61,474 nt of DNA from the NCBI GenBank assembly GCA_020846005.1, contig JADLEQ010000112.1, positions 1 through 61,474 on the forward strand. Reading direction: 5' to 3'. This document shows positions 17,256 to 25,975 of this stretch, piece after piece (positions within the stretch are counted from its first letter, which is position 1; each line of letters opens with the position of its first letter). This DNA is from Polyangiaceae bacterium. Its GTDB lineage: Bacteria; Myxococcota_A; Polyangia; Polyangiales; Polyangiaceae. Under the pieces are notes generated by a model. The model saw only the letters and a program-made list of their open reading frames with translations, was not told where the DNA came from and ran no database searches. A program made the position numbers and the translations under genes.

Positions 17256-19331
17256 ATGTCCCGCCCTCTCGCGATCGCGCTGGCGGCGATCGTCGCCTTG
17301 GTCGCGATCGCGCGCGGCGCGGGCGCGCAGTCGATCGGGCCGGGCCATGAGGCCGCGGTGCTCGCGCTCTTCGCGCCTCACACGCTCGGCGCGCAGGTGG
17401 AGGGGGGCTTCGCGCTGTGGGGCGTCAACATCGAGCCGAAGCGCGTCCGGGTCGTCGTCCGGAGCGCGGACGGCACCGAGGCGCGCATGCTCCTCGTGCA
17501 CCCGGACACCGCCCCCGCGGCGCCGCGGTCGGCCTCGTTCGCGTTGACCTTCGACCCGGCCGCCCCGGCGGCCGCCCGCCCCGCGCTCGATCGCCTGGCG
17601 GCGGCGGTGCGCACCAACGACGCCGGAGGGTTCTGGGCGCGGGCGTCCGTCCCTGCCGGCGACCCCGGGGTCGCCGGGAGCGCGGGCGGGCCGGAGGGCG
17701 TCCGCCGGCCCTCGCTCTGGGACGATCGCGACTGGATCCCGGTGGACGGGTCGCTGGTGCTGTTGCTCGTCGTCGCGCTGGCGAGCCTGCTGGCCGCGCG
17801 ATTGCTGCGGGGCGAGCCGCGGTGGGTGGCGGCGGCGCTCGTCGCGGCGGTGATCGCGGGGATCGCCGTCCGCCTCTGGATGGCGCCGCCCACCTTCCTC
17901 GGCGCGTGGCCGTGGACGCGCCTGTATCCGCACGCGCGCGCGGTCGCGCAGGGCGCATGGCTCGAGTCGGTCGTCTCGTTCACCGGCACCCGACGCTTCG
18001 TGACCGACGTCACGCTCTGGACCAACTTCGCTTACGCCGCGGCGATGCCGCTCGTGCTGTTCTCGCACGCCACGTACCTGCTCCGCGACGCGCGGGCCGG
18101 CGTCGCGGCCTCGGCGGCGATCGCGCTCCTACCCCAGCACATCCGCTTCTCGCGCTGCGAGGACGGCTTCGTCGCCTCGCTGGTGCTCACGTCGCTCGCG
18201 TTCGCGATGCTCCACGGCTGGCTGCGCGACCCCTCCCCGCGCGTCCGCCTCGCGCTCCTGGCCACCCTGCCGGTCGTCCTCTACCCCGGGCTCCTGCTCC
18301 GCCCGCTGAACCTCGTGTTCGCCGGGCTCTACGTCGTCGCGCTCGCCGCGCTGCACGGCGAGACGGCCACCCGGTCCAGGCGGCTGGTCGGGCTCGTGGT
18401 GGTGCTCAGCGTGGCGGCGCTCGCGTCGTCGCAGTTCTGGGTTCGAAACTCGGGGCAGGCGTCCAGCGCGGTGAGCGCGCGGCTCCTCGGCGACACCCTC
18501 GACGTGCTGCGCTCGCCCTCGCTCCTGGTGATGTCCGACCCGACGCGCACCCCGCCCGCGCTCCAGGGGCTGGCGCTGCTCGGCGCGGTGTTCGGGTGGC
18601 GAGCCGGGGCGCGCCGCCTCGTGCTGTTCCTCGTCGGCTGGTTCCTCCTCTTCGTCGTCCTCCACGCGGTCGTGATCCAGGAGTCGATGCAGCCGCGCTA
18701 TCACCTGCACCTCGTCGTCCCGTTCCTGCTGCTGGGCGCGGCGGCCGTGGCGTACGCTCCCGCGGCCTGGCGCGCGCACCGGGCCGCGTGGGGCGTCGCC
18801 GCCCTCGCGGCCGCGTCGCTCCTCGCCGCGCCGGTCGCCCACGCCGCCTTCATCCGAGACGACGGCTACACCGAGCAGCGCGAGTACGCCTTCGTCCGCT
18901 CGCTGCGTGACGAGGTCCCCGAGGGCTGCACGGTGGTGGAGTACGTCGGCGGGCACCGCGGCGAGGAGGGCGGTGGCTCGCGGTTCCAACGCATCGGCTG
19001 GTACGCCACGCCGGGGCGGGAGTGGAGGTACTCCGTCGTGCAGGTGCACCGGGGCGGCCAGACGACCCCGGGCACGCCCACCCTCGACGACCTCGCCGAG
19101 CGGCCGCCCGCGTGCCTGTACGTGTACGAGGGGCTCGCCTGCGCTACCGAGTCCGATCCGGCGGAGCGGCACGTCTGCGCGGCGCTGCGCGAGCGGCTCC
19201 GGGTCGAGGTGCTCCACGAGCTCACGGTGCCGGTGCGCCTCTACGACGCCGCCGTCGACCCAGACCGAGTCGCCAGGGGCGCCACCGAGGTCAGCTTCCG
19301 CCTGAGTCGCGCGCGCGCACCGGCGCGCTGA
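17256..19331 (+). CDS. large polytopic membrane protein, GT-C-like
   Basis: 691 residues. An N-terminal signal or TM segment ends ARGAGAQS, then a ~140-residue extracytoplasmic beta-rich region (EGGFALWGVNIEPKRVRVVVRSADG), about ten TM helices from residue 165 to 530, and a C-terminal soluble domain containing EYVGGHRGEE and CLYVYEGLAC. The arrangement resembles GT-C (PMT/ArnT-like) membrane glycosyltransferases, but I do not see a clear catalytic DD/DE motif in the first loop. Treat it as a membrane protein of unknown function. It lies 104 bp after phhB and 106 bp before the PI-PLC-like gene on the same strand. Confidence 0.7.
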   Translation: MSRPLAIALAAIVALVAIARGAGAQSIGPGHEAAVLALFAPHTLGAQVEGGFALWGVNIEPKRVRVVVRSADGTEARMLLVHPDTAPAAPRSASFALTFDPAAPAAARPALDRLAAAVRTNDAGGFWARASVPAGDPGVAGSAGGPEGVRRPSLWDDRDWIPVDGSLVLLLVVALASLLAARLLRGEPRWVAAALVAAVIAGIAVRLWMAPPTFLGAWPWTRLYPHARAVAQGAWLESVVSFTGTRRFVTDVTLWTNFAYAAAMPLVLFSHATYLLRDARAGVAASAAIALLPQHIRFSRCEDGFVASLVLTSLAFAMLHGWLRDPSPRVRLALLATLPVVLYPGLLLRPLNLVFAGLYVVALAALHGETATRSRRLVGLVVVLSVAALASSQFWVRNSGQASSAVSARLLGDTLDVLRSPSLLVMSDPTRTPPALQGLALLGAVFGWRAGARRLVLFLVGWFLLFVVLHAVVIQESMQPRYHLHLVVPFLLLGAAAVAYAPAAWRAHRAAWGVAALAAASLLAAPVAHAAFIRDDGYTEQREYAFVRSLRDEVPEGCTVVEYVGGHRGEEGGGSRFQRIGWYATPGREWRYSVVQVHRGGQTTPGTPTLDDLAERPPACLYVYEGLACATESDPAERHVCAALRERLRVEVLHELTVPVRLYDAAVDPDRVARGATEVSFRLSRARAPAR

Positions 19332-19437
19332 CGCTGCCGAGGCGCGGCCCGCGCGGCCGGGTGCGCGCCGCGGTCCGGCGCCGCGCGCGCGTCGACGCCG
19401 ATTGCCTCGCTCCGGTCGTCGATGGCAGAGTGAGGGC

Positions 19438-20529
19438 ATGACTCGCGCGTTGGGCTGGGCGGTCGGGGCTTGCGTCGCGCTCTCGGTCTCGGCGTGCGGC
19501 TCCGCGGGCGAGGACGATCGACGCGGGGCGACGGGGGGGAGCGGCGGGCTCGCCGGCGCCGGCGGAGGCGGCGGCGGCGGCGCTGGCGGGGCCGCCGGCG
19601 GCGGAGCTGGCGGGGCCGGCGGCGGCGCGAGCTCCGGGGGGGGCGGCGGCGCGGGCGGGGGCGCGGCGGGCGCCGGCGGCGGCGCGTGCAACGGCGACCC
19701 TTCGTACTGCGACCGCCCCTACGATCAGGTCGCGGTCGTGTGCACCCACAACGCGATGTCGAGCGTCGAGGATCCGGGCTTCGACGTCCCCACCCCGAAC
19801 CAGCAGTACTCGTTCGAGCGCCAGCTCGACGACGGCGTCCGCTGCATGATGCTCGACACCTACCTCGATCAGGGCGCGGTGAACCTGTGCCACGCGGCGT
19901 GCTTTCTCGGCGCTACGCCGTGGGTGCCCATGCTCCAGCGCCTCCGCGCCTGGATGGACGCCCACCCGCGCGAGGTCGTGACCTTCATCCTGGAGGCGAA
20001 CATCGACACGGCGCAGACGCGGCAGTCGCTCGTGGACGGCGGTGTGTGGGAGCTCGTGTACCACCACGATCGACCCCCGGGCTCTGCCTGGCCCACGCTC
20101 CGCTCCCTGATCGCCTCGGGCACCCGCCTCGTGATGCTCACCGACGACGACGCGGGCGGGGATGACTGGTACCTCGACTGGCGCCGCTACGGCTGGGAGA
20201 CGCCGTACAACGACGCGACCTTCACCTGCGACCCGGGGCGGGGCGACCCGACACGGTACGACCATCAGCTCTTCATCCTGAACCACTACACGCTCTGCCC
20301 TGCCGGGGGCTGCGCGTCGAACGGCGAGGTGAACAACGAGTTCGACTTCCTGTGGGAGCACGCGGCGCGTTGCTGGCAGGCGGACTCGCAACGAAACCCC
20401 TGGGGCCACATCCCGACCTTCGTGAACCTCGATCACTACGAAGTCCCGATCGCCGGAGGCGGCACCCAGCGTGCGGACGCATTCGACGTCGCCGACGCCC
20501 TCAACGCGGCCTGGCCCGAGCCACCGTGA
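19438..20529 (+). CDS. PI-PLC-like phosphodiesterase lipoprotein
   Basis: 363 residues. The lipobox SVSAC gives an acylated Cys20, followed by a ~60-residue Gly/Ala linker. The catalytic region starts at CTHNAMSSVEDPGF (first His of the PLC X-domain barrel), then LDDGVRCMMLDTYLDQGAVNLCHAACFLG (second His in the CHA block), MDAHPREVVTFILE and FVNLDHYE. This is the layout of PI-specific phospholipase C X-like proteins of bacteria, which cleave phosphodiester headgroups. The substrate is unknown. GAGGG lies just before the ATG, which fixes the start well below an upstream in-frame ATG. Confidence 0.82.
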   Translation: MTRALGWAVGACVALSVSACGSAGEDDRRGATGGSGGLAGAGGGGGGGAGGAAGGGAGGAGGGASSGGGGGAGGGAAGAGGGACNGDPSYCDRPYDQVAVVCTHNAMSSVEDPGFDVPTPNQQYSFERQLDDGVRCMMLDTYLDQGAVNLCHAACFLGATPWVPMLQRLRAWMDAHPREVVTFILEANIDTAQTRQSLVDGGVWELVYHHDRPPGSAWPTLRSLIASGTRLVMLTDDDAGGDDWYLDWRRYGWETPYNDATFTCDPGRGDPTRYDHQLFILNHYTLCPAGGCASNGEVNNEFDFLWEHAARCWQADSQRNPWGHIPTFVNLDHYEVPIAGGGTQRADAFDVADALNAAWPEPP

Positions 20530-20657
20530 AGCGGTCGCTGGCGGTTCCCTCGCGGCGTCCGGCGCCCCAGCCGCGCTCCGCCCGGGCGTCCCGCTTCCAC
20601 GTCGCGCGCTCGGCCCGCGCCGGGTCGGCGGCCTCGTGGCCGCGCCCGGCGCCGGCC

Positions 20658-21287
20658 CTACCCCGCGCCCGCCGCCTCGGCCAGCGCCGCGCCGGCGCGA
20701 CCGATCCCGAGCGCCGCCGCCACGAACGGACCGTCGTGCGAGAGGCTGACCGCGAGCGGGGCGCGCTCGCCGTCGAGGAGGAGCTCGGGCGGGCCGTGGC
20801 CGTCCCACGCTCCGGCCAGCTCCGCCCGCCGGATCTCGAGCCGCTCCCAGGGGACGCGCAGCACCGCAGCGGCGAGCGCGCGCCCGAGCGCGCGGACCTC
20901 GCCGCTCGGATCGTGCCCCGCCCCTGGCTCCAGCACCCTCGCGACCACGGGCGCGCCGGCGGTGACGACCGCGTGCACCCAGCGGGGCCGGACCTCCGCG
21001 CGCAGCTCGAACCGGTGATCGCGCCACGTCACCGCGTCCAATGACTCGGAGACCTCGATCTCCCGGTGGCCGAAGCCGGGCAGCTCGCCGAGCTGTACGA
21101 GCAGCTTGTACGCGGCCTCCTTGGCGGCGAACTGGCTCCAGAAGCAAGCCTCCGGCCGCGGCGCGCGCGCCAGCACGCGGCGCTCGCGTGGCGAGAGCAC
21201 GCGCTCGACGTAGCCGGGCCGGGCGAAGGAGGCGCGGTTCTCCGCCGCGTGGATCGCGACCACGTCGTTGCCGACCACTTCACGCAC
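20658..21287 (-). CDS. 4'-phosphopantetheinyl transferase (EntD/Sfp-AcpS superfamily)
   Basis: 209 residues, GTG start. The Mg2+/CoA motifs are present: VGNDVV (Asp8), then FWSQFAAKEAAYK, which fits the WxxxxxKExxxK core (Trp50, Lys56, Glu57, Lys61), and a C-terminal LSHDG block. The enzyme transfers phosphopantetheine from CoA to the Ser of an acyl carrier protein. It is the last gene of the fatty-acid-synthase island, 35 bp after the ACP gene, so its natural target is most likely that ACP, whose motif is atypical. A dedicated transferase is typical of specialised fatty acid or polyketide clusters. Confidence 0.88.
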   Translation of the reverse strand: MREVVGNDVVAIHAAENRASFARPGYVERVLSPRERRVLARAPRPEACFWSQFAAKEAAYKLLVQLGELPGFGHREIEVSESLDAVTWRDHRFELRAEVRPRWVHAVVTAGAPVVARVLEPGAGHDPSGEVRALGRALAAAVLRVPWERLEIRRAELAGAWDGHGPPELLLDGERAPLAVSLSHDGPFVAAALGIGRAGAALAEAAGAG

Positions 21288-21322
21288 GCGGGCAGCGGCG
21301 GCAGATCCCGGAGGCTCCAGCG

Positions 21323-21571
21323 TCAGCCCTTCGCCGCGAGGATGAGCGTGACGGCGTCGCCGATGGTCTTCACCTTGTCGGCGTCCTCGTCCTTCACCTC
21401 GATCCCGAACGCGTCCTCGATCTCGAGCACGACATCGACCAGGCGGGCGGAGTTCACCTTGAGATCCTTCAAGATGGAGGTCTCCATCCCCGCGCTCGCC
21501 AGCGCCTCGGGCGCCTTCGCGAACGGCTTGATGATGGCCAGCACCTTCTCGAAAACCTCGTCCTTCGACAT
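21323..21571 (-). CDS. acyl carrier protein with atypical attachment motif
   Basis: 82 residues, acidic, helical. The phosphopantetheine Ser is predicted at Ser41 in LKVNSARLVDVVLEIEDAFGI; the usual DSLD context is replaced by NSARLVD, but the downstream helix II (VVLEIEDAFGIEV) is standard. It carries acyl intermediates for the neighbouring ketosynthases, dehydratases and reductase. AGGAG lies 8 nt before the ATG. The changed motif suggests a dedicated ACP that may be recognised only by the partner transferase encoded downstream. Confidence 0.9.
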   Translation of the reverse strand: MSKDEVFEKVLAIIKPFAKAPEALASAGMETSILKDLKVNSARLVDVVLEIEDAFGIEVKDEDADKVKTIGDAVTLILAAKG

Positions 21572-21609
21572 CTCGCTGCTCCTGTCCTGGGGCCCGAAGG
21601 CGGCGAACC

Positions 21610-22887
21610 CTACTCCTGGTAGCGCGCGAAGACCACGCAGCCGTTCACGTCGCCGAACCCGAAGCTCGCCTTCGCCGCGAGGCGGAGCCCGGGGGCCTCT
21701 CGGGTCTCGTGGACCACGCTGCCCGCGAAGGGCTCGAGCGCCGGGTGCAGGTCCTCGCAGTTCGCCGAGCCGTGGACGAAACCCCGCGCGAGCTGGAGCA
21801 CCGTCGCCACGCACTCGATCCCGCCAGCGGCGCCCAGCGCGTGGCCGATCAGCGACTTGGTCGACTGGATGGGGGGCAGCTCCCCGGGGGCGACGCCGAG
21901 CGCGGCGCGCCAGCTCTCGACCTCGTGCGGGTCCGCGAAGGTCGCCGTCAGGTGGCCGTTGATGAGGCCGATCTCGCGCCCGTCGACGCCGGCCAGGTCG
22001 AGCGCCGCGCGGACGCAGCGACGGACGGCCGTCGGATTGGGCGCCGTCATGCTGCCGCCCTGGCGGTGGCCGCCGCAGTTCACGTGGCCGCCGAGGACCT
22101 CCGCCCAGATGCGCGCCCCGCGCGCGCGAGCAGACTCCAGGCTCTCGAGCAGGAGCACGCCCGCGCCGGAGCCCGGGATGAAGCCCGCCGCGCTCGCGGA
22201 CATCGGCCGCGACGCGCGCTCGGGCTCCTCGTTCCTCGTCCGGTTCAGCACCTTCATGGCGTCGAACCCGGCCCAGATGTAGTGGGAGTGCCCCTCGGAC
22301 CCTCCGGCGAGCATGCGCTCCGCGCGGCCCTCGCGGACGCGGAAGAAGGCGTCGACCACCGCCTCCGTGCCGGTGTTGCACGCGCTCGAATTGGTGGTCA
22401 CCTGGTTGCCGAGCCCGAGCAGGCCCGCCACGCGCGCGCTGTTCCCGCTCGACATGATCTGCTCGACCATCGTGCTCCCCAGGCGGGACACCTTCCCGGC
22501 GTCCGTTCGGGGCGCGAGCTTCTCGGCGATGGTGTCGATCCCGCCGATGCCGGTGCCGAGCACGGCGCCGGTCGCGGCGTCCGGGTCGGCGTCGGCCGGG
22601 ATGCGGGCGAGCCCTGCGTCCGTCCACGCGTCGATCGCCGCGATGGCGGCGTAGATCATGTTCGGGTTCATCGCGAGGAGCTCCTCCTGCGAGAGGTAGG
22701 CGCGCTGGATCGCCTCCACGTCCGCGGGGATCCCGCCCACCCGGCAGCCGAACCCGAGCTCGGCCAGGCGCGGGACGAAGCGCAGGCCGCTGGTGCCGCG
22801 CCGCAGCGCCTCCTCGAACGCCGCGAGCCCGTGACCGTTCGGCGCGAGCACGCCGAGCCCCGTCACCACCACGCGGCGCTCAGCCAC
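21610..22887 (-). CDS. beta-ketoacyl-ACP synthase, FabB/FabF-like
   Basis: 425 residues. The full C-H-H triad is present: Cys170 in NSSACNTG, His312 in INGHLTATFADPHE, His349 in KSLIGHALGAAG, with the C-terminal ASFGFGDVNG loop. It condenses malonyl-ACP with acyl-ACP. Several surrounding motifs deviate from housekeeping FabF (ACASG, NAHGTSTP, KSMTGH), pointing to a divergent clade. Similarity to FabB-type enzymes plus a FabA in the same operon raises the possibility of unsaturated acyl chain synthesis. It overlaps the upstream FabZ-like gene by 8 bp. Confidence 0.9.
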   Translation of the reverse strand: MAERRVVVTGLGVLAPNGHGLAAFEEALRRGTSGLRFVPRLAELGFGCRVGGIPADVEAIQRAYLSQEELLAMNPNMIYAAIAAIDAWTDAGLARIPADADPDAATGAVLGTGIGGIDTIAEKLAPRTDAGKVSRLGSTMVEQIMSSGNSARVAGLLGLGNQVTTNSSACNTGTEAVVDAFFRVREGRAERMLAGGSEGHSHYIWAGFDAMKVLNRTRNEEPERASRPMSASAAGFIPGSGAGVLLLESLESARARGARIWAEVLGGHVNCGGHRQGGSMTAPNPTAVRRCVRAALDLAGVDGREIGLINGHLTATFADPHEVESWRAALGVAPGELPPIQSTKSLIGHALGAAGGIECVATVLQLARGFVHGSANCEDLHPALEPFAGSVVHETREAPGLRLAAKASFGFGDVNGCVVFARYQE

Positions 22888-23341
22888 GGGGCACCCCCAT
22901 CCCGGAGACCGTCCCCTTGGCGACCGTCTCGCCGCTCGCGAGCGACAGCGTCACCTCCGACTTCAGCTTGCGCCGCCGCCAGAAGAGCCGCTTCGCCTCC
23001 ACGCGCACCGTGTCGAGGGGGCGGACGATGCGCTCGAACTCCACCTGGCAGTCGGTGAAGAGCGTGACCGTCCTCGCGACCTCCTCCCGCGGGACCTCCA
23101 GCCCGAGCAGGTGGATGCCGAGCGCGACGAGGCCCGTCTGGCACATCGTCTCGATCAGGATGACGCCCGGCGTGACCGGATCGCCGGGGAAGTGTCCAGC
23201 GTAGAAGGTCTCGTCCTCGCGGAACGTGTACTCGCCGATGGCGCCCTCGGCGTGCAGCGCGAGCAGGCGATCCACGAAGCGGAACGGGCGCTGCTGCGGG
23301 ATCAGCGCGAGGACGTCGTCGGGGGAGAGGGGCTCGTGCAT
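22880..23341 (-). CDS. FabZ-like 3-hydroxyacyl-ACP dehydratase
   Basis: 153 residues, single hot-dog domain. QQRPFRFVDRLL near residue 16 and AGHFPGDPVTPGVILIETMCQTG give catalytic His50 and Glu64, as in FabZ (His/Glu) rather than FabA (His/Asp). It dehydrates 3-hydroxyacyl-ACP to trans-2-enoyl-ACP. It is somewhat more basic than housekeeping FabZ towards the C-terminus (KRLFWRRRKLKSEVTL). Its stop overlaps the ketosynthase start, implying translational coupling. Confidence 0.88.
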   Translation of the reverse strand: MHEPLSPDDVLALIPQQRPFRFVDRLLALHAEGAIGEYTFREDETFYAGHFPGDPVTPGVILIETMCQTGLVALGIHLLGLEVPREEVARTVTLFTDCQVEFERIVRPLDTVRVEAKRLFWRRRKLKSEVTLSLASGETVAKGTVSGMGVPRG

Positions 23342-23361
23342 GGCGGTCCTCCGCGGGCGGC

Positions 23362-23958
23362 TCAGCCGCTCCGATCCAGGATGCCGCCGACGCTGTTGGC
23401 CGATCGGCGGGGGTAGTCGGGGTAGGCGATGCCGAGGAACATGCCGACCTTGGCGTCTCGGATGGTGTAGATGAGCTCTTCGTCGACCAGCACCCGCGCG
23501 CTGCCGATCGCCACGGCGGAGCCGGACGCCTCGAGCCGGGAGAAGCGGCGGATCTCGATCTCGTAGCGCACCACACGGTTGAACGGCCGGATCTGCCCCG
23601 CGAACTCGACCTCCTTGCAGCCCAGCGCCCGCCCGGAGCCCGGAGCGCCGTTCGCCGCGATGTAGAGGCCGACGAGCTGCCACACGGCGTCCACGCCGAG
23701 GCAGCCGGGCTGCACCGGATCGCCGCGGAAGTGGCAGTGGAAGAACCAGTCGTCCATCCGCACGTCCTTCTCGCCGACGATGCGCCCCCGCGGGCCGTTC
23801 CGCGTGAGCTCGGTCACGCGGTCGAGCATGAGCATGGGGGGCGCGGGCAGACGGATGAACTCGGCGGGGGGATCCTCGACCAGCAGCCCCTGGGAGAGCG
23901 CGAGCAGCTCCTCCTGCGAGAAGCGCTCGCGGGCGACGAACTCGGAGTATCGGATCAC
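23362..23958 (-). CDS. fabA: FabA-type 3-hydroxyacyl-ACP dehydratase/isomerase
   Basis: 198 residues from a GTG with GAGGAG placed 8 nt upstream, which decides the start. FSQEELLALSQG near residue 13 matches the FabA N-terminus, and CHFRGDPVQPGCLGVDAVWQLVGLY carries His76 and Asp90, spaced as in E. coli FabA. FabA dehydrates 3-hydroxyacyl-ACP and can isomerise trans-2 to cis-3-decenoyl-ACP, the branch point of anaerobic unsaturated fatty acid synthesis. A FabA next to a FabB/F-like synthase supports that branch here, although isomerase activity cannot be read from motifs alone. Confidence 0.9.
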   Translation of the reverse strand: MIRYSEFVARERFSQEELLALSQGLLVEDPPAEFIRLPAPPMLMLDRVTELTRNGPRGRIVGEKDVRMDDWFFHCHFRGDPVQPGCLGVDAVWQLVGLYIAANGAPGSGRALGCKEVEFAGQIRPFNRVVRYEIEIRRFSRLEASGSAVAIGSARVLVDEELIYTIRDAKVGMFLGIAYPDYPRRSANSVGGILDRSG

Positions 23959-24013
23959 GGGCGGGGCTCCTCGGAGGGGGGGGAAAGAGAGATGGGGAGC
24001 GGGGAGCGGGGCC

Positions 24014-25018
24014 TCACGGCGCGCCCTCCACGTCGATGCGCAGGCTCGACCAGGTGAGCCCCGAGCCGACGACCGCCACCAGCGCGGTGTCGCCCGAGGT
24101 GAGCTCGTCCCAGTGTTGGGAGAGCACCGAGGGCGCGCCCGCCGCCCCGGTGTTCCCGAACCGGGCGACGTTGTGCCAGTGCTCGCCCTCCGCGAGCCCG
24201 GCCCGCCGGGCGACCGCCTCCAGCACGAGCAGGTTCGCCTGGTGACCGACGAAGTGCAGCCGGCCGCCCGTCTCCCGCAGGCGCGCACGCGCCCCGGGCA
24301 GCAGCGCCTCGAGGCAGCTCTGCGTCGTCTTGATCGCGAAACGCTGGACGGCGCTGCCCTCCTGGCGGAAGTGGCCGAGCCGGGGGATGACCACCGCGTC
24401 CGCCCCCGCCGGCGAGGACGCGAGCGTCGTCGTCACGATGCGGGCGCGCGCAGGGACCTCCGTCGACACCACGGCGGCGCTCGTGGCGTCGCCCCACAGG
24501 ACGGCCGTCGAGCGGTCCGAGTAGTCGACCACCCGGGTCGTGTTCTCGGGGTTCACCACCAGCACGAAGCGCGGGAGCCCGCTCATCGACGCGAGCACGT
24601 GCAGGTCCACGCCGAAGCTGGAGCACGCCGAATTGAGGTCGAAGGCGGGCACCTCGAGGTCGAGCGCCTGCGCGATCCGGCACGCCTCGGCTGGGATCTC
24701 CGCGCTCGGGCAGCACCCGCCCGCGACTACCATCCCGACGTTGCTCGGCGACAACCCGGCGCGCTCGAGCGCGTGGAGCGCCGCGCGCCGCCCCGTCTCC
24801 ACGTTCGAGTAGAGCGCGGCCTCGTCGCCGGCGCGTGGATCCGCGTTCCGCGTCGCGCGCACGTAGTCGAGGGGCAGCACGGTGCGACGCTCGTGGATCC
24901 CGACGCGCTCGAGGATCCACTCCTCCGAGGTCCCGATGTCCAGCTCCTCGAGGAAGCGGTTGTCGAGGACGTTCTCGGGGTGGAAGTGGCCGAGCCCGTG
25001 GAGGAACAAGGTCGCCAC
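24014..25018 (-). CDS. FabH-like 3-oxoacyl-ACP synthase III
   Basis: 334 residues, GTG start. The triad is Cys132 in NSACSSFGVD, His259 in FVGHQANLLVL, Asn289 in FGNTGAAGAPSVL. KAS III primes fatty acid synthesis from an acyl-CoA starter and malonyl-ACP. The Cys loop (SACSS rather than the common AACAG) and the VGIHERRTV N-terminal block suggest a non-housekeeping clade, perhaps with an unusual starter. The gap to the upstream reductase gene is 3 bp. Confidence 0.88.
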   Translation of the reverse strand: MATLFLHGLGHFHPENVLDNRFLEELDIGTSEEWILERVGIHERRTVLPLDYVRATRNADPRAGDEAALYSNVETGRRAALHALERAGLSPSNVGMVVAGGCCPSAEIPAEACRIAQALDLEVPAFDLNSACSSFGVDLHVLASMSGLPRFVLVVNPENTTRVVDYSDRSTAVLWGDATSAAVVSTEVPARARIVTTTLASSPAGADAVVIPRLGHFRQEGSAVQRFAIKTTQSCLEALLPGARARLRETGGRLHFVGHQANLLVLEAVARRAGLAEGEHWHNVARFGNTGAAGAPSVLSQHWDELTSGDTALVAVVGSGLTWSSLRIDVEGAP

Positions 25019-25021
25019 GTC

Positions 25022-25975
25022 TCAACCCGCGATGTGTTCGCCGCCGTCCACCCGCACGAGCGCGCCGTTCACCCAGCGCGCCTCATCGGTGCAGAGGAGC
25101 GCGATCAGGTCCGCCACGTCCGCCGGGGTCGTCAGGCGGCCGAACGGGTTGCGCAGCCGCGCGGCCGCCTTCATTCGGTCGCTGCCCGGGATGAGGCGCA
25201 GGGCGGGGGTATCCGTGACGCCCGCCTGCACCACGTTCGTGCGGACGCCGAACGGCGCCAGCTCGAGCGCCAGGGAGCGCGCGACCGCCTCGAGCGCCGT
25301 CTTGGCAGCGGAGACGGCGGCGTAGCCGCGCCACGCGACCTCGTTGCCCTCGCTCGTCATGCCGAGGACCCGCGCGTCGGCCGCGAAGAGACCCCGCGCG
25401 AGCACGTCCTGCGCCCACGTGGCGAGGCTCGTGCCCATCGAGTGGACCGTGCGCGTGAAGTCCTCCTCCTCCAGCCGCGCGTCGGCGTCGTAGGCCGGGG
25501 GCGGCGCCAGCGCCGCGAGCGGATCGCCCGCGCTCGTGCCGAGCACCTCGAGGACGGCCCCCGTCACCCGCTCCTCCGAGGTGCCGAGACGCTCGGCCAA
25601 CGCGCGACGCGCCGCCGCCGCCCGGCCGCCCCACGCCGCCTCGAGCGGAGCGAGCAGCTTCAGGTTACCAAACGCGATCGAGTGCAGGAGGAGCCGCACC
25701 CGCCCTGCGTCGCCGAGGTGCGCGCGGAGGTCATCGAGGACCGTGCGCCTCCCCTCGTCCGAGAGCGCATCGAGGTTGTACGCTGCGAAGCCCACGCCCG
25801 TCGCCCGGATCTTCTCGAACTCGGGCTCGATCGCCGCCATCGCGCCGCGGCGATCGCGGTGCACGATCGCGACGTTCATCCCGTGGCGCGAGAGCTTGTG
25901 CGCGGTCGCGAGCCCGAAGCCGCTCGACCCGCCGAGGACGAGCGCCCAGTGATCCCGATCGAACGCGAGCGTCAC
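25022..25975 (-). CDS. FabI-like enoyl-ACP reductase (short-chain dehydrogenase fold)
   Basis: 317 residues, GTG start overlapping the FabD stop by 4 bp (GTGA). The nucleotide-binding GGSSGFGLATAHKL is at 15-28. LLHSIAFGN near 97 matches the HSI.FA motif of enoyl reductases, and GYAAVSAAK has Tyr218-X6-Lys225, the spacing of FabI/FabL rather than the YX3K of FabG ketoreductases. Between residues 110 and 180 it has an Ala/Glu-rich insertion that makes it longer than FabI. No FabG is encoded in this island, so ketoreduction must be done by this protein or by a gene elsewhere. Confidence 0.82.
   Translation of the reverse strand: MTLAFDRDHWALVLGGSSGFGLATAHKLSRHGMNVAIVHRDRRGAMAAIEPEFEKIRATGVGFAAYNLDALSDEGRRTVLDDLRAHLGDAGRVRLLLHSIAFGNLKLLAPLEAAWGGRAAAARRALAERLGTSEERVTGAVLEVLGTSAGDPLAALAPPPAYDADARLEEEDFTRTVHSMGTSLATWAQDVLARGLFAADARVLGMTSEGNEVAWRGYAAVSAAKTALEAVARSLALELAPFGVRTNVVQAGVTDTPALRLIPGSDRMKAAARLRNPFGRLTTPADVADLIALLCTDEARWVNGALVRVDGGEHIAG

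Noticed and set aside
18440..18460. GGTTCGAAACTC as a tRNA T-arm
   Set aside because: It is within a coding frame and no acceptor stem, D-arm or anticodon arm can be drawn around it.
20530..20657. A strong terminator between the PI-PLC-like gene and the transferase gene
   Set aside because: Several short GC inverted repeats are possible, but none is long or perfect enough to stand out from background.
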